Assembly (NCBI GenBank): GCA_964619955.1
Contig: CAZUJF010000002.1
Location: 62,001 to 126,000, forward strand
Direction: 5' to 3'
Length of the DNA: 64,000 bases
Origin: JACQFK01 sp964619955
Lineage (GTDB): Bacteria > Planctomycetota > MHYJ01 > JACPRB01
The notes beneath the pieces are model-generated. The model was not told the DNA's origin and searched no databases. It worked only from the letters and a program-made list of their open reading frames with translations. How positions within the stretch are numbered: the stretch's first letter is position 1; each line of letters starts with the position of its first letter. Both the position numbers and the translations under genes were made by a program. Below are positions 51,161-59,073 of this stretch, one piece after another.

Positions 51161-52060
51161 ATGATGAGCCTCTTCTTCATCACGCTGCCCCTGCTCCCCT
51201 ACGGCGTCCTGCTGGCGGTGGCGCCTCCCGGGCACCCGCTGAGTCCGCCGCCCGCCCCCGCCCCGCCGCTCGAGCCGCATCCGCTGCCGCCAGGGGACGA
51301 GGCGGGCTCCCCCTTCTCCGCGCGCCAGGTGGCGGAAAGCTCGAAGGGCTGGGAGTGGAAGCGCCTGGAAACGCCCGGCTGGAAACTGCTCATGGCGGAA
51401 CATTTCGTCCTGCGCGGCGACGTGGGCGTCGAGGAGCTGCGCCGCGTGGGGGCCTATCTGGAGGCCTTTCATGGCGCGGCCCGGGACTGCCTCGGCGGGG
51501 ATCCGACGGGCCTCATGTTCTCGGTCCGCATCTACAAGGAGCGTGCGGACTTCCTCCGCTACGCCGCGGCCCTCGGCGCGCCGAACGCCGAGTCGCTCTA
51601 CGATCCGCGGCAGGGGGAGCTGGTCCTCTGCCTCGAGGAGCGGCCGGGAACGCACTGGCTGCAGCGGACCCTCGCCCACGAATTCGTGCATGCCTACATG
51701 GACCGCGTCTGGAAACGGACCGGCCCCCTCTGGTTCGCGGAAGGGGCGGCCGAGTACTTCTCCAACTTCACGCTGAAAGACGGCCGGGTGGAGCCGGGGG
51801 CCCCGGACCGCCGCGCCCTCCTGCTGCTCGAGATCGATCCGCCGGCGCCGCTGAAGGACTTCGTCCGCTTCGGCCGCGACGAGATGTACGGGATCACGTA
51901 CGCCCACCGTTATGCGCAGGCCTGGTCGCTCGTGCATTACCTGTTCAGCCTGCCGGGCGGGGTGCAGGACCTCCTCATGCGGGGCGGGCCTCCCGAAAAC
52001 CTGGAAACGCTCGAGGAGGGCTGGCGTCGGCATTTGGGGGAACTGCAGAAGGCCCGTTGA
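51161..52060 (+). CDS. Secreted DUF1570/peptidase-MA-like protein with HExxH motif
   Basis: The 299-residue protein has an N-terminal hydrophobic leader (SLFFITLPLLPYGVLLAVA) and a Pro-rich linker (about 25-45), then the zincin motif HEFVH with a downstream GAAEYF, the usual gluzincin glutamate arrangement of peptidase-MA-like families. Activity and substrate are not known. The ATG at 51161 is chosen; a GTG ten codons upstream is the alternative. Confidence 0.7.
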   Translation: MMSLFFITLPLLPYGVLLAVAPPGHPLSPPPAPAPPLEPHPLPPGDEAGSPFSARQVAESSKGWEWKRLETPGWKLLMAEHFVLRGDVGVEELRRVGAYLEAFHGAARDCLGGDPTGLMFSVRIYKERADFLRYAAALGAPNAESLYDPRQGELVLCLEERPGTHWLQRTLAHEFVHAYMDRVWKRTGPLWFAEGAAEYFSNFTLKDGRVEPGAPDRRALLLLEIDPPAPLKDFVRFGRDEMYGITYAHRYAQAWSLVHYLFSLPGGVQDLLMRGGPPENLETLEEGWRRHLGELQKAR

Positions 52061-52185
52061 TCCTTCGAAGTCTTGTGGACATCGTCCCGCGAGGAGGGCG
52101 CGGGACGCCACAGGCTCCCGCCCGAAATGAAAACGGGCGCCGCAGTGCGCGGCGCCCGTTTCGTGGCTTCGTCTGCAGTCGCGGC

Positions 52186-53904
52186 CTACATCATGCCGGG
52201 CATCATCCCGCCCATGCCGCCGCCCATTCCCCCCATCCCGCCGGGCATCATGCCGGGCATTCCGGGCATGCCGGGGTTGGGGCCGTCGCCGGGGCCGGAA
52301 GGCATGCCTTCCGACTTCTTGGGCTCGGGCTTGTCGGTGATGATGGCCTCGGTGGTCATGAAGATCGTCGCCACGCTGGCCGCGTTGACCAGCGCCAGGC
52401 GGATCACCTTGCGCGGATCGAGGATGCCGCCCTTGATCAGGTCCTTGTACTCGCAGGCCTGGGCGTCGAAGCCGAAGGCGTAGTCCTTGGACGCCTCGAC
52501 CTTCTCGCAGACCACGCTGCCGCGCTCGCCGGCGTTTTCGACGATCGTGCGGATGGGCTGCTCGAGGGCCTTGCGCAGGATCGACGCGCCGAGCTTCTCG
52601 TCGCCCGAGAGCTTGAGGGCGTCGACGGCGCGGCGCGAACGCAGCAGGGCGACGCCGCCGCCGGGAAGGATGCCCTCCTCGATCGCCGCGCGGGCGGCGT
52701 GCAGGGCGTCCTCGATGCGGGCGCGCTTCTGCTTCATCTCCACCTCGGTCGCGGCGCCCACGTTGATCTGCGCCACGCCGCCGGAAAGCTTGGAGAGCCG
52801 GCTCTGGAGCTTCTCGCGGTCGTAATCGGATCCGGCGCCCGGAAGGGCCGCCTTCAGCAGCTTGATGCGCTCGAGGATGGCCTTGTCGTCGCCCGTGCCC
52901 TCGAGGATCGTGGTGTTCTCCTTGCTGATGATGACCCGGCGGCAGCTGCCGAGGTCGGCCAGCGTGACGTCGTCCAGCTTCATGGCCAGGTCCTCGAGGA
53001 TCGCCTTGGCGCCGGTGAAGACGGCCAGGTCCTCCAGGAGCTCCTTGCGCGAGTCGCCGTAGCCGGGCGCCTTCACGGCGCAGGAGACGAACACGCCCTG
53101 CATGCGGTTGACCACGAGCAGCGCGAGCACCTCGGGCTCCAGCTCCTCCGCGATGATCAGCAGCGGGCGCTTCGTCGGCGCGACCAGCTCCAGGATCGGG
53201 ACCAGCTGCTGCGCGCTGGAGATCTTCTTCTCGTGGACGAGGATGTAGGGCTTGTCGAGCTCGCACTGCTGGTGCTCGGGCTTGTTCACGAAGTAGGGCG
53301 ACATGAAACCCTGGTCGAACTGCAGGCCCTCGATGTTCTCGATCTTCGTGTCGATGCCGCGGGCCTCCTCGACGGTGACCGCGCCGTCGCGGCCGACCTT
53401 GGCGATGGCCTGCGCGATGAGGCCGCCGATCTCGGGATCGTTGCCGGCGGCGACCGTCGCGACGTGTTTGAGGTCGTCGCTGTTCTCGCGGACGGGCTTG
53501 GCCTGCTTCTCGAGGTCCTTCAGGACGGCGTCGACCGCCTTCTGGAGGCCGCGCTGGAGCTCGATCGGGTTCGCGCCCGCCTCGATGTGGTGCAGCGACT
53601 CGGCGAAGATGGCCTCGGCGAGGACCGTCGCGGTCGTGGTGCCGTCGCCGGCGGTGTCGTTCGTCTTGATGGCGACTTCCTTGACCATCTGGACGGCCGC
53701 GTTCTGGAGGCCGTCCGGAAGCTCGACCTCGCGCGCCACGGTCACGCCGTCGCGGGTGACGAGGGGCGGGCCGTACTTGCGTTCGATGGCCACGTTGTGG
53801 CCCCCGGGTCCGAGCGTGACCTTGACCACGGCGGCCAGCTGCTTGACGCCTTCGAGCAGCGACGCGCGCGCGCCGCGGCTGAACTGCAGAATCTTCTCGC
53901 CCAT
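52186..53904 (-). CDS. groEL: Chaperonin GroEL (solitary, extended Met/Gly tail)
   Basis: GroEL folds proteins in an ATP-driven double ring. The 572-residue protein has the nucleotide motif GDGTTTATVLA (about 86-96), a GAGxxxGG-like ILPGGGVALLR region and the usual three-domain plan. The tail (about 545-572) is a long run of Gly, Met and Pro (GMPGMPGMMPGGMGGM and further), longer than the common GGM repeat. No groES is adjacent. The upstream neighbour is a lipoprotein gene whose stop overlaps this start (TGATG). It may be a second, specialised paralogue. Confidence 0.9.
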   Translation of the reverse strand: MGEKILQFSRGARASLLEGVKQLAAVVKVTLGPGGHNVAIERKYGPPLVTRDGVTVAREVELPDGLQNAAVQMVKEVAIKTNDTAGDGTTTATVLAEAIFAESLHHIEAGANPIELQRGLQKAVDAVLKDLEKQAKPVRENSDDLKHVATVAAGNDPEIGGLIAQAIAKVGRDGAVTVEEARGIDTKIENIEGLQFDQGFMSPYFVNKPEHQQCELDKPYILVHEKKISSAQQLVPILELVAPTKRPLLIIAEELEPEVLALLVVNRMQGVFVSCAVKAPGYGDSRKELLEDLAVFTGAKAILEDLAMKLDDVTLADLGSCRRVIISKENTTILEGTGDDKAILERIKLLKAALPGAGSDYDREKLQSRLSKLSGGVAQINVGAATEVEMKQKRARIEDALHAARAAIEEGILPGGGVALLRSRRAVDALKLSGDEKLGASILRKALEQPIRTIVENAGERGSVVCEKVEASKDYAFGFDAQACEYKDLIKGGILDPRKVIRLALVNAASVATIFMTTEAIITDKPEPKKSEGMPSGPGDGPNPGMPGMPGMMPGGMGGMGGGMGGMMPGMM

Positions 53905-54668
53905 CAGCGTTTCTCCTTCATGACCTTCTGAATGGCGCCCTGGATCTCCTTGGACAGGGGGATCGGGCGCTTTTTCTCGTCTTCGAATTTGAGTTCGCGG
54001 GCGCCGCCGTAGCCCGCGACGTCCACCTGCGCGGTGTAGGCCAGGTTTTGCGGCTTCTCGCCCTTGGTCTGCAGGACGGCGTCCACCGTGAGCTGCTTCA
54101 CGCGCGTCTGTTCGTCCGTGCGGATGCGGAGGGTCGCGGAGGACTTGTCCCAGTCCAGGTCGTTGACGTTGCCCTGGCCCTTGAGGATCTTGGCCAGCGT
54201 CTCCCCGCTGAACTTGAGTTCCGCGAGCCCGGGCTCGACGAGTTTCGCGTCGGCGGTGTGTCCGGCGATGGCGGCGAGGATGTCGTCGGGATTCTGGATG
54301 CCCTTGCCCGCGCCGGCCATGCCCGCTTCCGCGTCGCTGACCCAGTCGTCCACCAGGTTGTGGTAGACCCAGGCGGAGTCCCCGGCGCGGACGATCTTCT
54401 TGTGGTCGCCTCCCGAGGCGGTGTACTGGACGTAGAGGACCTGGGGGGCGACCCAGACGGCGCTCCCTTTGTAGTCGATGGGCGCGCTTCCGGGCTTCTG
54501 GGCACGGGAGGTGAACGTCGTCTCGTAACTGGCCTGGGCGCGGGTGTTGCGGATCGCGTGCTCGAGGAGCGAGGCCGCGTTCGCGGGGTTGAGGGGTGCC
54601 ACGGGCTTCGCGGGCGCATCGCCCTGGCACGCCGTCAGGACCGCAAGGATCAAAATCAGCAAGTACAT
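53904..54668 (-). CDS. LolA/LppX-like lipoprotein, unknown role
   Basis: The 254-residue protein has a lipobox LTAC (Cys14). The rest is a beta-rich domain of LolA/LppX/outer-membrane lipoprotein type, with alternating strands (ALVYVQY, AWVYHNLVDDWV, LTVDAVLQTKG). It may carry lipids or sit in the outer membrane. It is translationally coupled with groEL through TGATG, which is an unexpected partnership. Confidence 0.6.
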   Translation of the reverse strand: MYLLILILAVLTACQGDAPAKPVAPLNPANAASLLEHAIRNTRAQASYETTFTSRAQKPGSAPIDYKGSAVWVAPQVLYVQYTASGGDHKKIVRAGDSAWVYHNLVDDWVSDAEAGMAGAGKGIQNPDDILAAIAGHTADAKLVEPGLAELKFSGETLAKILKGQGNVNDLDWDKSSATLRIRTDEQTRVKQLTVDAVLQTKGEKPQNLAYTAQVDVAGYGGARELKFEDEKKRPIPLSKEIQGAIQKVMKEKR

Positions 54669-54692
54669 GGTTTCAAACGTCTTAGGGGGCCA

Positions 54693-54709
54693 AGTATCCT
54701 AGCGATACT
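54693..54709. promoter_or_regulatory. Small inverted repeat upstream of the lipoprotein-groEL pair
   Basis: AGTATC (54693-54698) and GATACT (54704-54709) form a 6-bp inverted repeat 25 bp before the lipoprotein gene start on the minus strand. It is not the CIRCE heat-shock element. Nothing else is clear in the remainder of the gap. Confidence 0.3.
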
Positions 54710-54750
54710 GCCCTCGGGAATCAATCCCGTCTCACCCGCGGACACACAAT

Positions 54751-54786
54751 CAGACGGTCTGGGGAAACACGTTTCCAGACCGTCTG
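54751..54786 (-). terminator. Hairpin at the 3' end of the ECF sigma factor gene
   Basis: CAGACGGTCTGG (54751-54762) and CCAGACCGTCTG (54775-54786) pair perfectly, with an inner AAAC/GTTT stem. It lies between the ECF sigma factor stop (54800) and the downstream lipoprotein gene, so it likely ends sigma transcription on the minus strand. There is no strong T run. Confidence 0.5.
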
Positions 54787-54799
54787 GAATCGTGCCGGG

Positions 54800-55366
54800 T
54801 CAGGAGCCTCGGGAGTATTTGGCCAGGGACAACTTGAGGTTCTCCTTGGCCCTGAAGAGCACCGACTTGACCGCCTCCAGCGTCAGCCCCAGCGTCTCGG
54901 CGATCTCCTCGTAGCTCAGCTCCTGGTAGCGCGCGAGCAGCACCGCCATCCGCTGGTTCTCCGGCAGCGCGTCCAGCGCCGCCTTCACCGCCTCCTGCAA
55001 CTCCGCCTGCTTCAGCCGCGCGTCCGGATCCACATGCGCGGGCTCCTCCAGCAGGTCGTTGACCGGCGCCGCCAGGTGCGGCTGGCTCTTCCGCGCCCGG
55101 ATCTCGTTGAGGCAGTGGTTCGCCGCGATCCGGTACAGCCACGTCGAGAACTTCGCCTTCGGCTCGTACTTCATCCGCGCCTTGTAGACCTTGACGAACA
55201 CGTCCTGCGCGAGGTCCTCCGCCTTCGTCGCGTCGCCGAGATAGCGGTAGACCAGGTTCAGCACCCCGCGGGTGTGGCGCCGGATCAGCTCCTCGAAGGC
55301 GCGCTCGTCGCCCTTCTGGAAGCGCAGCATCAGCGCGACGTCGGGGTCGCCCAGCTCGGAGTCCAT
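54800..55366 (-). CDS. ECF RNA polymerase sigma factor
   Basis: The 188-residue protein has sigma region 2 (FEELIRRHTRGVLNLVYRYLGDATKAEDLAQDVFVKVYKAR, split for description; about 21-61) and region 4 with YEEIAETLGLTLEAVKSVLFRAKENLK near 150-176. This is a general RpoE-like ECF type. No anti-sigma factor is obvious next to it. It runs in the same direction as selB and begins 37 bp after selB ends, so it may be co-transcribed. Confidence 0.88.
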   Translation of the reverse strand: MDSELGDPDVALMLRFQKGDERAFEELIRRHTRGVLNLVYRYLGDATKAEDLAQDVFVKVYKARMKYEPKAKFSTWLYRIAANHCLNEIRARKSQPHLAAPVNDLLEEPAHVDPDARLKQAELQEAVKAALDALPENQRMAVLLARYQELSYEEIAETLGLTLEAVKSVLFRAKENLKLSLAKYSRGS

Positions 55367-55402
55367 CTCGCCCTTTTTCCCCGGATTGGACCCTGTCCCG
55401 CC

Positions 55403-57331
55403 CTATTTCTTCCGGAGGATCCGCTTGTTCTCGATCCGCTGCGTCACCCCGAGCTCGTCGAGGTGCTCCAGCAGCGGGATCACGTACTTGCGCGAGGTCC
55501 CCACCAGGTCGCGGAAGGCCGCCGCCTCGATGGGCCCCTTCTCCCCGATCGCGCGCGTGATCAACTCCACCGCCTCCTTCACCGCGTCGGCGTGCAGCAG
55601 CACGTCGTCCTTCAGCCGGACGATCGAGCCGCCGTCCACGAGCATGCCGAGGACCTTGTCGATCCGCTCCTTGGTGAATTTCGGGTGGTTCTGGTGGAGC
55701 TCTTCGATGCGCGGCGTGTTGAAGCGCTTCTCCTTCACCGCCCGCTCCAGCTGCGCCGCGCAGTCCGCGTCGTCCTTGGAGAGCTTCACCTTGAACGTCG
55801 CGCGGCGGACCCGGCCCAGCTCCACGCTCAGCGTGCCGCGCTCCGCGAGCGTCTTCAGCGCGCGCTCGAACACGGCCGGCTCCAGCTTGGACTCGGTTTT
55901 CAGCGAGAGCACGTCCATGGCCGCGCGAAGGGGCTGTTTGATGTGGAAGTTCTCCACCGCCACCGCGAGCTGGTCCATCACGCCCTCGAACGCCGTCTGG
56001 TGCATGAAGCGGTTGGGGTCGAAGCGCTGCAGCTTCGTCTCGAGCAGCTTGAGCCCCTGCTCGCAGGCGGGCAGCGGCAGCTTCGCGAGGACCGCCAGCT
56101 CCGCGAGGTTCAGCGTCTTGCGCCCCGCGTCCTTGAGCGCGAATTCGAGCGACGACGAGGCGCTCGTCAGCGTCTGCTCCTTCTCGACCAGCTTGAGCGT
56201 GATCTCGTCCTTCAGGCGCTTGATCTTCTGGTCGCCCGCGTCGAGGATGCGCCCGCCGCCGATCGTGTACATCGGCGTCTGCAGCCTGGCGATGTACGGG
56301 TCCCCCGGCGCGACGACGATCGGTTCGTCCAGCCGGAACTGCACGTACCCCTCTTCTCCGGGATTGAGCTCCTTTCGGTCGAGCAGCACGATGTGGCCGT
56401 CGCATTCCGCGGTGCCCGCGTGCAGCTTGATCGGCGCCAGGTTCTTCAGCGTGCGCGGCTTGTCCGGCACGTAGCGGAACTTGGCCTCCACGTAGAGCGA
56501 GGATTTGAAATAGCCCGGGGTCGCCGCGACCATGCCGCGCCGCACCTCCTCGTGCGGGATGTCGGTGATCGCGATCGCGCTGGAATGCCCCGCGCGGATC
56601 TCGCTGACCTCCGCCTTGTAGGCCTGCAGGCTGCGGATGCGGCCGCTCTGCCCCAGCGGGATGACCTCGAGCGTGTCTCCGGGGCGCGCGACGCCGCTCA
56701 CGGGGACGCCCGTGATCACGGTGCCGAAGCCTTTCGCGCTGAAGACCCGCTGGATCGGCAGCCGGAACACGCCCGCCGTCTCGTGCGGCGGCGTCTCCGC
56801 CACCATGCGGTTGAGGAGATCCACCAGCGCGTCCATGCCCTGCCCCGTGTGGGCGCTGACGGCGACGACCGGGGCCTTCTCGAGGAAGGTCCCGGCCGTG
56901 AGCCCGCGGACCTCGTCCGCCACCAGGGCCTGCATGTCGGCGTCGGACTTGTCCGCCTTCGTGAGCACGATGAGGCCGCGCTTGAGGCCGAGCAGGGACA
57001 TGATCGAGACGTGCTCGCGCGTCTGCACGTTGATCGACTCGTCGGAGGCCACGATGAGCATGACGATGTCGATCGAGGTCGCGCCGGCGACCATGTTCTT
57101 GATGAAGCGCTCGTGGCCGGGCACGTCGATGATGCCGACGCGCTGTCCGTTCTTCAGCGTGAAGGGGGCGAAGCCGAGATCGATCGTCATCTCCCGCTCC
57201 TTCTCCTCGGGGAGGCGGTCGGGGTCGATGCCGGTCAGGCGCTTGACCAGCGTGGACTTGCCGTGGTCGATGTGACCGGCGGTGCCGATGATGACGTTGT
57301 AGATGTCCTTCGACTGGAGCGCGTTGGCCAT
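55403..57331 (-). CDS. selB: Selenocysteine-specific elongation factor SelB
   Basis: SelB carries Sec-tRNA to the ribosome at SECIS elements. The 642-residue protein has a GTPase domain with GHIDHGKST (19-27), DVPGHERF (69-76) and TKAD (124-127) motifs, an EF-Tu-like domain 2/3 region (about 180-370), and a C-terminal set of winged-helix repeats (about 380-642) that bind the SECIS RNA. No selA, selD, tRNA-Sec or fdh gene is in the window, so the rest of the selenium pathway should lie elsewhere. Confidence 0.9.
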   Translation of the reverse strand: MANALQSKDIYNVIIGTAGHIDHGKSTLVKRLTGIDPDRLPEEKEREMTIDLGFAPFTLKNGQRVGIIDVPGHERFIKNMVAGATSIDIVMLIVASDESINVQTREHVSIMSLLGLKRGLIVLTKADKSDADMQALVADEVRGLTAGTFLEKAPVVAVSAHTGQGMDALVDLLNRMVAETPPHETAGVFRLPIQRVFSAKGFGTVITGVPVSGVARPGDTLEVIPLGQSGRIRSLQAYKAEVSEIRAGHSSAIAITDIPHEEVRRGMVAATPGYFKSSLYVEAKFRYVPDKPRTLKNLAPIKLHAGTAECDGHIVLLDRKELNPGEEGYVQFRLDEPIVVAPGDPYIARLQTPMYTIGGGRILDAGDQKIKRLKDEITLKLVEKEQTLTSASSSLEFALKDAGRKTLNLAELAVLAKLPLPACEQGLKLLETKLQRFDPNRFMHQTAFEGVMDQLAVAVENFHIKQPLRAAMDVLSLKTESKLEPAVFERALKTLAERGTLSVELGRVRRATFKVKLSKDDADCAAQLERAVKEKRFNTPRIEELHQNHPKFTKERIDKVLGMLVDGGSIVRLKDDVLLHADAVKEAVELITRAIGEKGPIEAAAFRDLVGTSRKYVIPLLEHLDELGVTQRIENKRILRKK

Positions 57332-57402
57332 GAATCACGGATTCTAGCAGACGGGTCCCGCTTTCCCGTGATTCCTCGATCCTCTTTCCCTATTCTGCCT
57401 CC

Positions 57403-58314
57403 ATGGCCGACATCCGGGACTCCATCCTCGACTGCGTGGGGCGGACGCCGCTCGTGCGCATCCGGCGGATGTTCCGGAAGCCCGGGGTCGAGATCCTCGC
57501 GAAGCTCGAGGGGTTGAACCCCTGCGGGTCCGTGAAGGAGCGCGTCGCCCTTGCCATGATCGAGGGGGCCGAGCGGGACGGCCTGCTCAAACCCGGCATG
57601 ACCCTCGTGGAGTCCTCGAGCGGCAACACGGGCGCCGGGCTCGCGATGGCCGCCGCGGTGAAGGGGTACCCCTGCCTCATCACGATGGCGAAGAAGGCCT
57701 CGCGCGAGCGCCGGCAGTGCATCCGCGCCTTCGGGGCGGAGCTGGTCCTCGTGGACGGCGGCAGCGACGAGGCCTGGGACCGCGCCGACGCCATCGCGGC
57801 GGGCGATCCGAAGAAATACTTCCGCATCCACCAGTACCGCATGCCCTACAACAGCGAGGTCCATTTCAGGACCACGGGCCCCGAGATCTGGGAGCAGTGC
57901 GGCGGCAGGATCGACGTGCTCGTCGCGACGCTCGGCACCACGGGCACGATCGTGGGCTGCTCGAAGTTCCTCCGCTCGAAGCAACCGCGGATCCGCATCG
58001 TCTCGGTCGAGCCCACGCCGCAGAACGAGCAGCAGGGCATCCGGAACCTCTCGGTCCAGCGCGTTCCGGAGATCTGGGATCCCGCCTCGGTGGACGAGCG
58101 CATGGTTTCGGCGGACGAGCCCTCCTTCCGCCTCGCGCGCGAGCTCGCCGCGAAAGAGGGCCTCTTCTGCGGGATCAGCTCGGGCAGCGCGATGTGGGCG
58201 GCGATCGAGCAGGCGAAGCGCCTGGAGCGGGGCGTCGTCGTCGTCATCCTGCCCGACAGCGGCGCGAAGTACTTCAGCACGAAGCTCTTCGATTTCGACG
58301 AGGACCCGCCTTGA
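57403..58314 (+). CDS. Cysteine synthase-like PLP enzyme (O-acetylserine sulfhydrylase family)
   Basis: These enzymes make cysteine from an activated serine and sulfide, or act on related beta-substituted amino acids. The 303-residue protein has the PLP lysine in NPCGSVKERV (Lys45), the substrate loop SSSGNTG (71-77) and a C-terminal GISSGSAM phosphate site. The CysK/CysM split cannot be made by eye. It lies 71 bp downstream of, and divergent from, selB. Confidence 0.88.
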   Translation: MADIRDSILDCVGRTPLVRIRRMFRKPGVEILAKLEGLNPCGSVKERVALAMIEGAERDGLLKPGMTLVESSSGNTGAGLAMAAAVKGYPCLITMAKKASRERRQCIRAFGAELVLVDGGSDEAWDRADAIAAGDPKKYFRIHQYRMPYNSEVHFRTTGPEIWEQCGGRIDVLVATLGTTGTIVGCSKFLRSKQPRIRIVSVEPTPQNEQQGIRNLSVQRVPEIWDPASVDERMVSADEPSFRLARELAAKEGLFCGISSGSAMWAAIEQAKRLERGVVVVILPDSGAKYFSTKLFDFDEDPP

Positions 58315-58356
58315 TTCCTCCCGGGGGGCGGCCTATAGTGGTTCGACAGGATTGAT

Positions 58357-58382
58357 CCGCCGGGTTCAAGATCCCCCGGCGG
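58357..58382 (+). terminator. GC-rich hairpin after the cysteine synthase-like gene
   Basis: CCGCCGGG (58357-58364) pairs with CCCGGCGG (58375-58382) around a 10-nt loop, 42 bp after the stop. It has no T run, so termination is uncertain. It is not a tRNA: the loop looks like a T-arm but no other arms are present. Confidence 0.4.
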
Positions 58383-58473
58383 TCGAGGTGAGGTTTGCCG
58401 CCGCAACTGCTTGAATCGATCTTGGCTCATCACTAAGCAGGAGGACCAAAGTAGATCCGAACCGGTCCGACTG

Positions 58474-58594
58474 CTTACCCCGAGCGAGCGCAGCGAGTCG
58501 AGGGGTTACAACCCTTCGACTCGCCTACGGCTCGCTCAGGGTAAGTAGTGGCGCAAATACTTGGATTCCGAGAAACTTAAGCGCCACTACTTAG
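58474..58594. repeat. Two nested/adjacent inverted-repeat elements
   Basis: A 72-nt imperfect palindrome (58474-58545) starts CTTACCCCGAGCGAGCGC and ends GGCTCGCTCAGGGTAAG. It is directly followed by a second palindrome with arms AAGTAGTGGCGC (58543-58554) and GCGCCACTACTT (58581-58592). The second matches the degenerate element at 27156-27209. Together they fill the gap before the next gene. The first looks like a mobile or repeat-type hairpin. Confidence 0.55.
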
Positions 58595-58604
58595 TTGGAG
58601 TCCG

Positions 58605-59060
58605 ATGAAACACGCCGCCGCGGTCCTCCTGCTCGCGTTCTCCGCCTGTTCGAAGGAGGCGCCGCTCACGCCGGACATGGCGATGAGCAAGCAGATGATC
58701 TGGGATTCGATCAAGGCCTACCACGACGCGGGCGACAAGGGCGACATCTCCCTCATCAAGCCGCTGCTCGCGCCCGAGGTCTCCCTCGTGCTCAATCACG
58801 AGGAGGTGGCGCGCGGCTTCGACGCCGTGGTCCGCGCCCTCACCGACCGCATGAAGACCTACGAGGGCCAGGCGCGCAGCACGATCACCGGCAAGGAGGT
58901 GATCAGCGTCACGGGGGACAGCGCGCTGGTGACGTACGTCGCGAACGTGGGCACCCAGCGCGGGCTCATCACCGCGGTCTGCCGCCGGAACAAGGACGGC
59001 CAGTGGAAGATCGCCCACCTGCACGACACCTGGTCCATGCCCGCCCCGGCGAAGAAGTAG
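58605..59060 (+). CDS. NTF2/SnoaL-like lipoprotein
   Basis: The 151-residue protein has a lipobox SAC (Cys15). A small alpha+beta cone domain of NTF2/SnoaL/DUF4440 type follows (DSIKAYHDAGDKGDISLIKPLL, with the C-terminal strands ending KIAHLHDTW). Such domains bind small molecules or act as scaffolds. The function is not known. It starts 10 bp after the palindromic repeat and precedes a sulfatase-like gene by 13 bp. Confidence 0.7.
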   Translation: MKHAAAVLLLAFSACSKEAPLTPDMAMSKQMIWDSIKAYHDAGDKGDISLIKPLLAPEVSLVLNHEEVARGFDAVVRALTDRMKTYEGQARSTITGKEVISVTGDSALVTYVANVGTQRGLITAVCRRNKDGQWKIAHLHDTWSMPAPAKK

Positions 59061-59073
59061 GATTGTCGGACGT

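Noticed and set aside
54669..54799. Possible CIRCE heat-shock element before the lipoprotein-groEL pair.
   Set aside because: No TTAGCACTC-N9-GAGTGCTAA was found; the small repeat at 54693-54709 is different.
58357..58382. A GGGTTCAAGATCCC segment that looks like a tRNA T-arm, considered as part of a tRNA-Sec because selB is nearby.
   Set aside because: The stem extends as a simple hairpin (CCGCCGGG/CCCGGCGG), and no acceptor, D or anticodon arm can be built around it.
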